Source of the DNA: Thalassospira sp. UBA1131
Lineage (GTDB): Bacteria > Pseudomonadota > Alphaproteobacteria > Rhodospirillales > Thalassospiraceae
DNA length: 53,244 bases
Assembly: GCF_002311515.1 (NCBI RefSeq)
Contig: NZ_DCAO01000021.1
Coordinates: 7,764 to 61,007, forward strand
Reading direction: 5' to 3'
Shown: one piece after another, positions 41,115 to 49,374 of the stretch
Numbering within the stretch: position 1 is the stretch's first letter
How the letters are laid out: every line of letters starts with the position of its first letter
Notes under the pieces: model-generated
The model's input: only the letters and a program-made list of their open reading frames with translations
Database searches by the model: none
Told to the model about the DNA's origin: nothing
Position numbers and translations under genes: made by a program

Positions 41115-41115
41115 A

Positions 41116-41652
41116 ATGAATGATCTTTATAGTCCGCATACGGGAGAGCACATTATCTCTGACGATCCTGCGCCTTGGATGTTGAGCGCGGGCGTTGCTG
41201 CGCCGGGATATAACCGCGATACACAAGGTTGCTTCTGGCGCGGTGAAGGTTGGGAGGTTGTTGCGGGCGGTGCGACGGTCACTGTTTCGGAAGTCGAAAC
41301 CGAGCGCGACCGCCGTCTTGCCGCCGCATCATTCGATTATGATTTCGGGGATGGTCGCGGTGTCCATACCATCGGCACCGATGAAAAGGACATGGCGGCC
41401 TGGATGATGGAAGTGATGCCGATCGCGCAGGCGCGGCTTGCGCTTTCCGATGCCACGGCGATCAACATCGTCACCAACACCGGGCCGGTGTCGGTGTCGC
41501 CCACTGAATGGATGGACATCTTCAACACGGGTGCCGCCAGTCGTCAGGCGATCTGGCAATATTACTTTGCCCTGATCGCGATGGACCCGATTCCGGCGGA
41601 TTATCAGGACGATCAATACTGGTCACCGCCACCGGAACCGGAGGGGGAATAG
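41116..41652 (+). CDS. DUF4376 tail-fibre-type protein
   Basis: 178 aa from the ATG at 41116, one base after the fibre stop. An N-terminal region (MNDLYSPHTGEHIISDDPAP) like tail-fibre assembly proteins, and a C-terminal DUF4376 domain (RDRRLAAASFDYDFGDGRG, VSPTEWMDIFNTGAASRQAI). Proteins with this pairing follow fibre genes and likely assist fibre assembly. Confidence 0.85.
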   Translation: MNDLYSPHTGEHIISDDPAPWMLSAGVAAPGYNRDTQGCFWRGEGWEVVAGGATVTVSEVETERDRRLAAASFDYDFGDGRGVHTIGTDEKDMAAWMMEVMPIAQARLALSDATAINIVTNTGPVSVSPTEWMDIFNTGAASRQAIWQYYFALIAMDPIPADYQDDQYWSPPPEPEGE

Positions 41653-41656
41653 GGTC

Positions 41657-41975
41657 ATGCGCAAAATCAAGCTTTGTTACGGGATCGCACTGGCAGCGGT
41701 CCTTTTTTTTATCGCTGTCGCCCCTCATCTCCGCGCGCGCAAGCCCGGTGTGCGGCGACCGGTCCAAGGTGATCGATAGCCTGTCGGCCAAATATGCCGA
41801 GGAACCGGTTGCGGTCGGGGTGACCCGCAATGGCGGCGTGATCGAGGTGCTTAAAGCGCCCGACGGGCAAACATGGACCATCCTGTTTACCTATCCGGGC
41901 GGGCCAAGTTGCCTTGTTGCCTCTGGCGAGGCTTGGGAAGACCTTGAAGATAAACTCAAGGGGCCGGCGGCCTGA
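41657..41975 (+). pseudogene. Small secreted protein gene with a frame break at T8
   Basis: The ATG at 41657 starts a signal-peptide-like sequence (MRKIKLCYGIALAAVL) whose frame stops at 41777-41779 after 40 codons. Removing one T from the eight-T run at 41703-41710 gives a 105-aa protein whose signal peptide continues LSLSPLISARASPVCGD, with an Ala-x-Ala-type cleavage site, and then a complete beta-rich domain ending GKLGPAA-like at 41975. The downstream part is cleanly coding, so the break is recent, an assembly error, or a slippage switch. Confidence 0.75.
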
Positions 41976-42015
41976 CCATAAATTTCCGAAATGTCCAGCC
42001 GATAGGGGTGATCAG

Positions 42016-42276
42016 ATGGACGCAGCGACGTTTTACTGGGTGATCGGCGGAATGGGCGGAACCTTTCTTTTGATTGTCGGTTGGGTGCTTAAGCGACAGG
42101 CGGATGATCGGGCCGATTCAACGCAAAGCCGGGCCAAGCAGTGGGATGCGCATAACGAATTGCGCCGGGACCACCATGGGCTTGAGCGCCGGATGCTTGA
42201 GAAAATGTTCACCAAAGATGACGCGACGCAAATGGAAAAGCGCATCACAGATGTGGTGAGGGAGACGGTGAAATGA
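42016..42276 (+). CDS. Small membrane-anchored coiled protein, lysis module
   Basis: 86 aa, start at 42016. An N-terminal transmembrane helix (WVIGGMGGTFLLIVGWVLK) followed by a charged helix (AHNELRRDHHGLERRMLEKM) facing the cytoplasm or periplasm. Adjacent to holin-like and lysozyme-like genes; could be a spanin-like or holin-accessory protein. Four-base overlap with the next gene. Confidence 0.6.
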   Translation: MDAATFYWVIGGMGGTFLLIVGWVLKRQADDRADSTQSRAKQWDAHNELRRDHHGLERRMLEKMFTKDDATQMEKRITDVVRETVK

Positions 42277-42443
42277 TGATCATCCTTCACATCATCGCCA
42301 TGGCGATCGGCGGGGCGCTGTTTGGCGGCATCGCCATGCTGGCCGGTCCGGCCATGTGGCTTGTCATCGCGCTGACCATCATCGGGGCCATCGTTGGCTA
42401 TGTCATGGTTTGGGTGGCGCTGGTTATGGGGTGGATCCGATGA
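42273..42443 (+). CDS. Small holin-like membrane protein
   Basis: 56 aa, MMIILHIIAMAIGGALFGGI then WLVIALTIIGAIVGYVMVWV, two clear hydrophobic helices with almost no soluble part. It overlaps both neighbours by 4 bases in the lysis cluster, so a small holin or holin partner is likely by structure and position. No family recognised. Confidence 0.6.
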   Translation: MMIILHIIAMAIGGALFGGIAMLAGPAMWLVIALTIIGAIVGYVMVWVALVMGWIR

Positions 42444-42913
42444 TTGATGCATCACAGTTGCGCCTTGATGTCATACGGCCCGTGCTGACCGCCACCGGCC
42501 TCTGGTCGCAGGCGGCGGAAAACCTTGTGCTTGGTACTGCCGCGCAGGAAAGTGCCTGCGGCAAGTTTGTTGTCCAGCTCAAGGGCGGCCCGGCGCGCGG
42601 CATCTTTCAGATGGAGCCGGACACGCTTGACGATATCTATGACAATTACCTGTCATATCGTGATGACCTGCGCGGCTCGATTGATGCCTGGTTGATCGGG
42701 GCAATCGACAAGGCCGAAAACCTGACCGTCAATCTCGCCTATGCGGCGCTGATGTGCCGGGTGCATTACCTGCGCCGCGCCGAACCACTGCCCAAGGCCG
42801 ATGACGTGCATGGCATGGCGGCCTATTGGAAGCGGTACTACAACACCGTTCATGGCAAAGGCACGCGGCAGGAATTTGTCGAGAACTATGAACGCTATAT
42901 CGGGGGTGCGTGA
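42440..42913 (+). CDS. Putative phage endolysin (lysozyme-like)
   Basis: 157 aa. VLGTAAQESACGKFVVQLKG has a Glu in the place of the catalytic acid of lysozyme-like folds, followed by ARGIFQMEPDTLDDIYDNY. It lies between holin-like genes. Probable muramidase or transglycosylase that degrades peptidoglycan at lysis; substrate chemistry is inferred. No signal peptide, so it needs the holin. Confidence 0.72.
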   Translation: MIDASQLRLDVIRPVLTATGLWSQAAENLVLGTAAQESACGKFVVQLKGGPARGIFQMEPDTLDDIYDNYLSYRDDLRGSIDAWLIGAIDKAENLTVNLAYAALMCRVHYLRRAEPLPKADDVHGMAAYWKRYYNTVHGKGTRQEFVENYERYIGGA

Positions 42914-43443
42914 TGGACTTCGATTGGAAATCGATCGTCAAGACGGTTGCGCCGGTGCTGGGCACCGCCATCGGTGGGCCGCTTGGCGGTCTTGCCACCC
43001 GCACGATTGCCGGTGCCCTGCTGGGTGATGAAGACGCCACCGAAGATCAGATCGCCGCTGCTGTGCAGTCGGCATCGCCTGATCAGTTGCTTGCCCTGAA
43101 AAAGGCGGAACAGGACTTCAAGGTCCAGATGAGAAAGCTTGATATCGATATCGAGCGCATTCACCAACAGGACCGTGACAGCGCGCGAAACCGTGAAGTC
43201 AAAACCGGTGATACCTGGACGCCGCGGCTGCTTGCCATCGCCATCACTGTCGGGTTCTTTGGTATCCTGTCTTTCATGGTGACCCATGCTTTGCCGGAAA
43301 CCGGGCGTGATGCATTGCTGGTGATGCTTGGGTCACTCGGCACTGCCTTTGCCGGGGTGATTGCATACTATTTCGGTTCAAGCTCCGGCAGTAAAAGCAA
43401 AGACGCTGCGATGCACGCCGCTATATCGCGGCCTCGTTCCTAG
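42913..43443 (+). CDS. 3-TM holin, GTA-type
   Basis: 176 aa from the ATG at 42913 (GTG three bases earlier possible). An N-terminal Gly/Ala-rich hydrophobic segment (VAPVLGTAIGGPLGGLATRT), a charged middle helix, then two transmembrane helices (LLAIAITVGFFGILSFMVTH and LVMLGSLGTAFAGVIAYYFG). This matches the 3-TM holin family named for gene-transfer-agent release. Last gene of the late operon; overlaps the convergent gene at its stop. Confidence 0.85.
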   Translation: MDFDWKSIVKTVAPVLGTAIGGPLGGLATRTIAGALLGDEDATEDQIAAAVQSASPDQLLALKKAEQDFKVQMRKLDIDIERIHQQDRDSARNREVKTGDTWTPRLLAIAITVGFFGILSFMVTHALPETGRDALLVMLGSLGTAFAGVIAYYFGSSSGSKSKDAAMHAAISRPRS

Positions 43444-43772
43444 CCCATCAACCGGCACCCATCCTTGCAGGCCCCTTCGCGGTCGCAAGGGTGGGGCTGG
43501 TCGGTGTGGATGGCACAATAGATCGGATTGGCCGGCGTGACTTTGGTGCCCGGTTCCATGATCGGGAACGCGCCCAGCGACCCGCACCTGGCGCAGCGCA
43601 GCTTGCGCAGGATCGTGCCCAGCCCGATATGCGGTCCATGCCGATCGATCAGCGGAGCAAATTCAAGCCGCCCGTCATGGTCGCAACGATGGTTCGCGCA
43701 ATAGATCCGGCAATGATCATTCATCCGTGCGGCCTCAAGGATGCTGATGTAGCCATCCCAATCATGACCCAT
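43440..43772 (-). CDS. Cys/His-rich (zinc-ribbon-like) hypothetical protein
   Basis: 110 aa from the ATG at 43772 (in-frame starts at 43814 and 43829 are alternatives; none has a strong ribosome binding site). Cys/His groups CRIYCANHRCDHDG, RCARCGSLGA and YCAIH suggest one or two zinc-binding sites. Convergent with the holin gene and next to attR, the usual place for lysogenic conversion genes. Function unknown. Confidence 0.6.
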   Translation of the reverse strand: MGHDWDGYISILEAARMNDHCRIYCANHRCDHDGRLEFAPLIDRHGPHIGLGTILRKLRCARCGSLGAFPIMEPGTKVTPANPIYCAIHTDQPHPCDREGACKDGCRLMG

Positions 43773-43847
43773 ATATTTTTTGCCTGAATTGTTCCCGGTA
43801 TGTTCTTTTATCATCGGGCCAGAATTCAATCAATATGCACTGCAATT

Positions 43848-43912
43848 CGTGGGGCACCCTGTTTGTAACCCATTGATATATAATGGGCGCATTATGGTGT
43901 TTCGTGGGGCAC
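43848..43912 (+). repeat. Direct repeats next to attR, candidate integrase arm sites
   Basis: CGTGGGGCAC occurs at 43848-43857 and 43903-43912, 55 bp apart, each within TTCGTGGGGCACC. The same 10-mer lies as an inverted pair at 898-907 and 919-928 next to attL. A CCCATT/AATGGG hairpin lies between the two right copies. The pattern fits arm-type binding sites of the tyrosine integrase. Confidence 0.6.
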
Positions 43913-43950
43913 CTGTGCATTGAAAACAAAGGGTTTTTCGGAACTCTGCT

Positions 43951-43969
43951 AGTCCCTCCTCGGCTACCA
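43951..43969 (+). other. attR core
   Basis: An exact 19-bp copy of the tRNA-Met 3' end (AGTCCCTCCTCGGCTACCA). The preceding bases (CTCTGCT) are phage DNA and the following terminator is the host's, so the junction restores the original chromosome when the prophage excises. Confidence 0.95.
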
Positions 43970-43973
43970 ATTA

Positions 43974-44016
43974 AATAAGCCCTGCATCCCTGATGCAGGG
44001 CTTATTTCATTTTTAC
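43974..44016 (+). terminator. Original terminator of tRNA-Met, displaced by the prophage
   Basis: A perfect 14-bp stem (AATAAGCCCTGCAT at 43974-43987, ATGCAGGGCTTATT at 43993-44006) with a 5-nt loop and T-rich tail. It lies 5 bases after attR, so it belonged to the tRNA before integration. Confidence 0.85.
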
Positions 44017-44074
44017 GCGGCAGGAGAGGGCTTGAGCCCCCTGGTTCGCGAGAAATTGGAACGTTGGCTACTAG

Positions 44075-45067
44075 CTAGCGCGTGGTTTTAACGGATACGA
44101 TTTCTCCTTCCTGATCTACAGGCAAGAAACTTAACCGTGGCTTTGCCTCTGGAAGTAATGCGCATTTCTTACCGAGCCAAGATTGGTTTGATGATGCATA
44201 AACTTGCTTTAAGCAACCAACCAACTGGAGTTGATTCAAGAAACGTACTTCGCAACCCTTCGCATCTCTAGACGTAAGTTTAGGTGGCCAACCAATTCCA
44301 GATGTTTCTTTTGGGTGATAAGCCAAGAAACAGGCGTTCGGACTTAGAGGAAATGAAATACAGCTTTCTGGTCGCCAATATCCGGGGCCTGTGAACTCTC
44401 CCAATGTACCTCGGTCTTCAAAAAGTTGTACTGGCGAATCTGAAATTACGTACTGCAACTCTGCTGGTGCAAAGATTATTTCCCAGTTCATCTTAGAAAC
44501 TATTGGAGCGAAATGTTGCGCCGCCGACAACGTGCTAACGGTCTCTTTAAAATCGACAAGTATGGCTCCGTCGTCGTCTATTTCTAGCTTGCTCTCAGCT
44601 ATATTTTTTAGGTCGAGCTGACCTCTTTCTGAAGAAGCCTTTTTTACTTCTTCGATATAATTTTCCACCGAACTAATGGTATGTTTTGGAAATTTCTTGT
44701 GCGCTATTGCTAGTAATAGATCAGCATAATCTTGCCTCTTCCTTGGAGATCGGAAGTCCTGAGAGGTTAAGAAAATTGCGAAATCCTCACGTTGCTCAGA
44801 TGTTAGGGGGGAGCCAGATAGAAGCAGTTCCATGACGACGGAGCCTGCACCTTCAATCTCACTTAGTCTTTTTTCAATGCTCTGTGTGTCTATATCGCCA
44901 GATTCTAATGTTTCTGCGTTGTAATAACGTTGACACGCAACATTTTGGGAAGAAGCAATATGAGAAAAACCTTTGTTTCGCTCAAAAACATGAATTTTCT
45001 CATCTTGATTTGAGAACTTCTTGAGTAGAAATTGAGGGACGTAGTGTTGCCGTTTCACTTTGCTCAA
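44075..45067 (-). CDS. DUF4238 family protein
   Basis: 330 aa. The N-terminus VKRQHYVPQFLLKKFS and later AELQYVISDSP, ISFPLSPNACFLAY are the DUF4238 signature. Function unknown; such genes often occur in genomic islands. Base composition is clearly lower in GC than the neighbours, which suggests acquisition by transfer at the same tRNA site, but outside the 19-bp att pair. Confidence 0.85.
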   Translation of the reverse strand: MSKVKRQHYVPQFLLKKFSNQDEKIHVFERNKGFSHIASSQNVACQRYYNAETLESGDIDTQSIEKRLSEIEGAGSVVMELLLSGSPLTSEQREDFAIFLTSQDFRSPRKRQDYADLLLAIAHKKFPKHTISSVENYIEEVKKASSERGQLDLKNIAESKLEIDDDGAILVDFKETVSTLSAAQHFAPIVSKMNWEIIFAPAELQYVISDSPVQLFEDRGTLGEFTGPGYWRPESCISFPLSPNACFLAYHPKETSGIGWPPKLTSRDAKGCEVRFLNQLQLVGCLKQVYASSNQSWLGKKCALLPEAKPRLSFLPVDQEGEIVSVKTTR

Positions 45068-45100
45068 CGGTAAGCTCCAAGTCGCTATTTAGTTTGCGGG

Positions 45101-45123
45101 AAAAAGGGGACAGTCCCCTTTTT
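45101..45123. terminator. Terminator after the acetyltransferase gene
   Basis: A 10-bp stem AAAAAGGGGA/TCCCCTTTTT with a CAG loop, with A/T tails on both strands, lying between the end of the 45159 gene and the start of the DUF4238 gene. Confidence 0.75.
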
Positions 45124-45158
45124 AAGCGTGAACCTGGATCAGCGACAACCGAAATGGG

Positions 45159-45968
45159 TTACTTGGTTACACTGGCTCGGCCGAGAACTTCATTGTTGAT
45201 GCAAGAGGCATAGATCCAATCAGAGTCCGTTACGCCCAGCTTGGTGCACAGCGCCTGCGAGGACGGGTTATCAAGGCGAACGCCGGTCATGAAACCTCGT
45301 GCAGCCTCTTTTTCCCACATATGAATGATTGCCTTGGCACCAAGAATCAAGCCGATCTTCTCGCCGCGTCTGTCCTCACGCGTGGCAAGCATGCCCCAAA
45401 AGACATCGTTTGGTCGCGCTCCGGACGCATGATGCATCACGAATGAAGATGCACTCGCAACCGGTGCGCCAGAAGCGTCAATGGCAACCAAGTTTATGCC
45501 GCGCCTGCCTTGACCCCGCATGATGGCGCCCGGCACAGGCATGACGTCACAGGATTGGCAAAGTGCAGCAACATCAGCGACCAGTTCATTCGGCGACATT
45601 TTGTCGAGTGCTATAATCGACAGGTCGCTTGGCAGGTCATACTTATCAAGGGCTTGACGGCTGGCCTCGTAGGCGGCTTCACCACCCCAATAATGTTCAT
45701 GGCGGTCGCACGAAAATCCGCGAGCCTTCAGTTCTGCGAACAGTTTATCTGCCTTGAATTTGGGGAAATAATAGGCAACCGATGCGCCAAGCAAAGAGGT
45801 GACAGATGCAAGTATGTCGGCGGTGTCGGTCTGTATATCGGACAGGGCGACCGTCCGGCCGTAATAGGCAAATCTCGGATTGTCATTTATCAGTGACCAA
45901 AGAGCCGCACTCCTCTTCATCAGAGCAATGCTGCTTTCTGTTCCGAAAAACTCTTGATGAATATCCAA
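45159..45968 (-). CDS. GNAT-family N-acetyltransferase
   Basis: 269 aa. The C-terminal half (INLVAIDASGAPVASASSFV, FWGMLATREDRRGEKIGLIL, GVRLDNPSSQALCTKLGV) holds the GNAT core with the acetyl-CoA loop (RREDRRGEKIG-type). The N-terminal half is less conserved and may be a second degenerate GNAT lobe. Substrate unknown. Single gene, no operon partner visible. Confidence 0.8.
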   Translation of the reverse strand: MDIHQEFFGTESSIALMKRSAALWSLINDNPRFAYYGRTVALSDIQTDTADILASVTSLLGASVAYYFPKFKADKLFAELKARGFSCDRHEHYWGGEAAYEASRQALDKYDLPSDLSIIALDKMSPNELVADVAALCQSCDVMPVPGAIMRGQGRRGINLVAIDASGAPVASASSFVMHHASGARPNDVFWGMLATREDRRGEKIGLILGAKAIIHMWEKEAARGFMTGVRLDNPSSQALCTKLGVTDSDWIYASCINNEVLGRASVTK

Positions 45969-46250
45969 CTTTGCCCCTTTTCTTATTAAATGATCTCAAT
46001 AACTTACCTGAAATCGTGCAGTCGGCTAAAGGTTGCTCGGAATATTACGGCATTTGTTTAGATGGTGTTTTTTGCGCTCAGGTGAAGTGTATTTTATCAT
46101 TCAACTGCCAGAAAATAGCGACTGCCAGTGATGTTGAACGCTGTACGATCCGTGCTGCTCCTGTCATTAGGGCGTGACGCATATTTCTCCCACTAACAAA
46201 ATTCTGCGATGCGGGGCTCGTTTGGTCTCAGTGCTTTGTGCTTGGGGTGT

Positions 46251-47183
46251 TCAAGTCATTTTGACGTCTGGCCGGGGCAAGCCTTGCTTGCAATAGCTTC
46301 TTGGTGGGCAGCCCATCACGCGCTTAAACGCTGTGCTAAAGGCACTCTCGGACTCATATCCCAGACTGAGCGAGATTTGGGATATCGGTTCGCGCGATGA
46401 GGTCAGTCTTTCGCCGGCCAGCATCATCCGCCAACGGGTCAAATAGCCCATCGGGCTTTCGCCAACGCGTTCCTTGAACTTGGCGGCGAAGGCGGACCGG
46501 GACATGCCGGAGCATTTTGCAAGGCTTTCCACAGTCCAGTTCTGCGCCGGATCGGCATGGATGGCCGATATGGCCTTGCTGACTTGCGGGTCGGCAAGGG
46601 CAAAGAACCAGCCAACCCCCTTGGCGTCGTCATTCATGTACATGCGCAACACCTGGATCAGCATCATGTGGGCCAGATGTTGCAATACCAGTTTGCTGCC
46701 CGGATCGTTTTTGCGCATCTCCGTCATGGTGCGTTCAATGCAATGGCGAAGTGCTTCGCTTTCATCGCGATTACGAATGACCACAAGCGGCGGCAACATC
46801 GCCAGCAGCAAGTCGGCCTGCGGTCCTTGCAGACCAAACCGGCTGCTCGCCACAACGCAATCCCCGCCGCCATTCAGTGTTTTGATGGTGCCAAATCCGG
46901 AAGGTTTAAAGGTTGTGCCAGCTTGCATTGGCGCGACATCAAGGTCGCTTGCCATCAAGAAAGCCTTGCCATGTGGCAGCAGGACGCAATCCCCGGGTTG
47001 CAGGTGCACCGGGTCGGCCACCCCCTCAACCGAAATCCAACAGTCCCCTTTTACCACTGCGGCGGTTTTGATGTTTTGCCCCTGATCGGGAAACTGGATC
47101 GCCCAGGGCGCGCCGATATCGAACCCGGCCGAAAGGTAGTTTTCCGGGCGGAGCAGGGCGAGGATATCGGAAAGCGGATCCAT
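46251..47183 (-). CDS. AraC-family regulator with cupin domain
   Basis: 310 aa. An N-terminal cupin (about 10-180, with HLQPGDCVLLPHGKAF) of the AraC-binding type and a C-terminal AraC HTH pair (WTVESLAKCSGMSRSAFAAK, ISQISLSLGYESESAFSTAF). Divergent from the oxidoreductase at 47324, which it probably controls. Intergenic space of 140 bp holds the shared promoter region. Confidence 0.92.
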   Translation of the reverse strand: MDPLSDILALLRPENYLSAGFDIGAPWAIQFPDQGQNIKTAAVVKGDCWISVEGVADPVHLQPGDCVLLPHGKAFLMASDLDVAPMQAGTTFKPSGFGTIKTLNGGGDCVVASSRFGLQGPQADLLLAMLPPLVVIRNRDESEALRHCIERTMTEMRKNDPGSKLVLQHLAHMMLIQVLRMYMNDDAKGVGWFFALADPQVSKAISAIHADPAQNWTVESLAKCSGMSRSAFAAKFKERVGESPMGYLTRWRMMLAGERLTSSREPISQISLSLGYESESAFSTAFKRVMGCPPRSYCKQGLPRPDVKMT

Positions 47184-47323
47184 GGTTGGCCTGTTTGTGG
47201 ACGAATGAGAATATATATTGGACTCATACGCATAGATCGTCCAGATCGCAAGCGATATCGTGCTTGGGACCGGAGCATGATGTGTTCCAGTTTTTCCAGA
47301 TGTGATGTAAGGACGGAGTGACG

Positions 47324-48211
47324 ATGCGTGTGTTTGTAACAGGTGCGACGGGATTTGTCGGATCAGCTGTGGTGCAGGAACTTATTGATCACGGGCATTC
47401 GGTCTTAGGCCTGACGCGTTCTGAAGCGGGGGCCGAAAAGCTTGCCGCACTCGGGGCGAACGCCTTTCACGGTGATCTTGAGGACGTGGGCAAACTTCAA
47501 AGCGGGGCGGCCTCCTGTGATGCCGTGATCCATACTGCCTTTGATCATGATTTTTCCCGCTATGTCGAAAATTGCGAAAAGGACCGCCGCGTGATCAAGG
47601 CAATGGGATCGGTTCTGGCCGGATCGGATCGTCCGATGATTGTGACATCGGGTATCGCGCTTCTGCGTGCTGATCGGCCTTTGGTTGAAAGCGATACGGT
47701 CAGCGGAGATATCCCGCGTAAGGCCTCAGAAGAGGCAGCAGCCGAAATAGCAGCAGATGGCGTGAATGTCTCGGTTATGCGGTTGCCGCCGTCAGTGCAC
47801 GGGGCGGGCGATCATGGCTTTGTACCGCTTCTGATCAATCTGGCGCGCGAAAAGGGATTTGCCGCCTGTATCGAGGATGGCGAGAACCTGTGGCCTGCGG
47901 TGCATCGCTTTGATGCTGCACGTGCCTATCGCCTTGCCATCGAAGACCACGCCAACCAACCAGCCTATCATGCTGTGGCCGAGGAAGGCGTTGCCTTTGC
48001 CGATATTGCCCATAACATCAGTGTCGGGCTTGGTGTTCCGTTCAAGTCGCTGACGACTGATCAGGCCAAGGACTATTTCGGCTGGTTCAGCCATTTTGCA
48101 GCCATTGATTGCTGCGCCTCAAGTGGGCGGACCCAGCAAACGCTCGGTTGGGTGCCGCGTGAAATCGGCTTGATCGAGGATATGCAGACTGCCGAATATT
48201 TTAGCGGTTGA
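47324..48211 (+). CDS. NAD(P)-binding epimerase-like oxidoreductase
   Basis: 295 aa from the ATG at 47324 (an in-frame GTG at 47318 is possible). The Rossmann motif GATGFVGSAV (residues about 8-17) with a following D-loop and VIHTAFDHDF identifies the extended SDR/NAD-dependent epimerase group. Often encoded opposite an AraC cupin regulator of this type; substrate unknown. Confidence 0.9.
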   Translation: MRVFVTGATGFVGSAVVQELIDHGHSVLGLTRSEAGAEKLAALGANAFHGDLEDVGKLQSGAASCDAVIHTAFDHDFSRYVENCEKDRRVIKAMGSVLAGSDRPMIVTSGIALLRADRPLVESDTVSGDIPRKASEEAAAEIAADGVNVSVMRLPPSVHGAGDHGFVPLLINLAREKGFAACIEDGENLWPAVHRFDAARAYRLAIEDHANQPAYHAVAEEGVAFADIAHNISVGLGVPFKSLTTDQAKDYFGWFSHFAAIDCCASSGRTQQTLGWVPREIGLIEDMQTAEYFSG

Positions 48212-48474
48212 TTTTAAAAGGAAAGGCCGGAAAATTCCCGCGTTTCCTTTGATCGCGGACGTAGTCTGAATGGAGTTAAATCGGCACAAAATCCACTCGT
48301 CGATGGCAAGCAAGCCAACTCCGGTAACAATCATCTTGATCGGATGCCGGCCCAAAGGCGCCTCTAATGTTTCGCTGGGCGGAGCCGATTTGTGAGCGCT
48401 CCGCCCAGTAACAGAAAAAGCAGGACGCGTAGAAAGGTTGCGCTCTCCCGAAGGTAGAAAACGTTTTTACGCGT
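48212..48474. other. Intergenic region with GC hairpin
   Basis: No gene seen. A perfect 11-bp stem (CTGGGCGGAGC at 48375-48385, GCTCCGCCCAG at 48398-48408) lacks a T-run. It lies between convergent genes and may be a weak bidirectional terminator. Confidence 0.5.
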
Positions 48475-48978
48475 TTACGTGGTCAGCTTCAAAAGCAACT
48501 CATCCAGTCGCTCTAGTGTCGAGGTCAAGCCTTCCTCCATACCCATATCAATCACGGTTTGCAGGTCTTTGGGCGAGTTATAGGTAACCACTGTCTCAGT
48601 GAGTGTATGCGCCCCCTGCTCGGTAAAGGTCATTTCGATGTGAGAGCGCGGCAGGTCGGGATTCACAACACCTGTCTCGTCGGTAAAGCTGTCGTAGCCG
48701 GTATAACCGTCAATCGGGGTGATGGTTTCGTAATCTGTGCGGCTCCAATAATGGGTGCCATTCGGATCGATCATGGCAAAATGCCAATGCCCGCCTTCGC
48801 GGAAGTCAAAAGACTTGGTTTTAGTGGTCAGTGGTTTGGGCGCGTACCACTGATCAAGAAGTTCGCTCTTGGTGTAGCAATCCCACACCAGTTGCCGGTT
48901 GGCGGCAAACTCGCGCCGGACGGTCAGAATGCTTTTTTGCATGTCGGCGATAAAGTTAAAACGCAGATCAGGTTTCAT
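48475..48978 (-). CDS. SRPBCC (AHSA1-like) domain protein
   Basis: 167 aa from the ATG at 48978, with AGGGAGAAA upstream, overlapping the ArsR gene by 11 bases. REFAANRQLVWDCYTKSELL, WYAPKPLTTKTKSFDFREGG, IEMTFTEQGAHTLTE and GMEEGLTSTLERLDELL are the AHSA1/START-like fold that binds hydrophobic ligands. The pairing with an ArsR regulator is common; physiological ligand unknown. Confidence 0.92.
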   Translation of the reverse strand: MKPDLRFNFIADMQKSILTVRREFAANRQLVWDCYTKSELLDQWYAPKPLTTKTKSFDFREGGHWHFAMIDPNGTHYWSRTDYETITPIDGYTGYDSFTDETGVVNPDLPRSHIEMTFTEQGAHTLTETVVTYNSPKDLQTVIDMGMEEGLTSTLERLDELLLKLTT

Positions 48979-49312
48979 CAGTTTCTCCCTGCAAAGATGT
49001 GAGCAGATTGTCGAGATTGTCAAAGCGGCTTGCCCAGCTGGCACGCTGTTCTTCGAACCATTTTTCCGCCGCTGCCAATTTACCGGGATTGAGCGTACAG
49101 GTGCGCACGCGGCCCTGCTTTTGAGAAGCAATCAACCCGGCACTTTCCAAAACGCCGATATGTTTCATGAAAGAAGGCAACGCCATGTCATATGGCGCGG
49201 CCAGCTCCTTAACCGGTGCCGGGCCCTCTACCAAACGCTGAACGACGGCTCTGCGGGTCGGATCGGCGAGCGCATGGAAGATGGTGTCGAGTGGTTCTTG
49301 ATACTTATCCAT
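48968..49312 (-). CDS. ArsR-family regulator
   Basis: 114 aa. IFHALADPTRRAVVQRLVEG, VKELAAPYDMALPSFMKHIG and LESAGLIASQKQGRVRTCTL form the ArsR winged helix-turn-helix. No metal-binding Cys cluster, so it is one of the non-metal ArsR members paired with AHSA1 proteins; likely autoregulated and co-transcribed with the gene downstream. Confidence 0.92.
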   Translation of the reverse strand: MDKYQEPLDTIFHALADPTRRAVVQRLVEGPAPVKELAAPYDMALPSFMKHIGVLESAGLIASQKQGRVRTCTLNPGKLAAAEKWFEEQRASWASRFDNLDNLLTSLQGETDET

Positions 49313-49374
49313 GCGGCTAACTATAGTTTCGTTGAAAAGTTAGGTCAATGGCTAAGTATTGGTCGTGCTGATAT

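Larger units (their letters stand above)
836..43969. mobile_element. Complete siphovirus-type prophage in tRNA-Met
   Basis: Bounded by a 19-bp direct repeat of the tRNA 3' end. Contains a tyrosine integrase next to attL, CI/Cro-like regulators, replication, HNH-terminase, HK97-type head, long-tail (tape measure) and lysis modules in standard order. Almost all genes are open. The one clear lesion is the T8 shift near 41703-41710. It may therefore be inducible. Confidence 0.95.

Noticed and set aside
39744..43443. DGR reverse transcriptase or template repeat near the fibre gene
   Set aside because: No ORF with RT motifs and no A-rich near-copy of the fibre 3' end in the downstream sequence.
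836..43969. CRISPR array, insertion sequence or toxin-antitoxin module
   Set aside because: No repeat-spacer pattern, transposase or recognisable TA pair was seen in the prophage.
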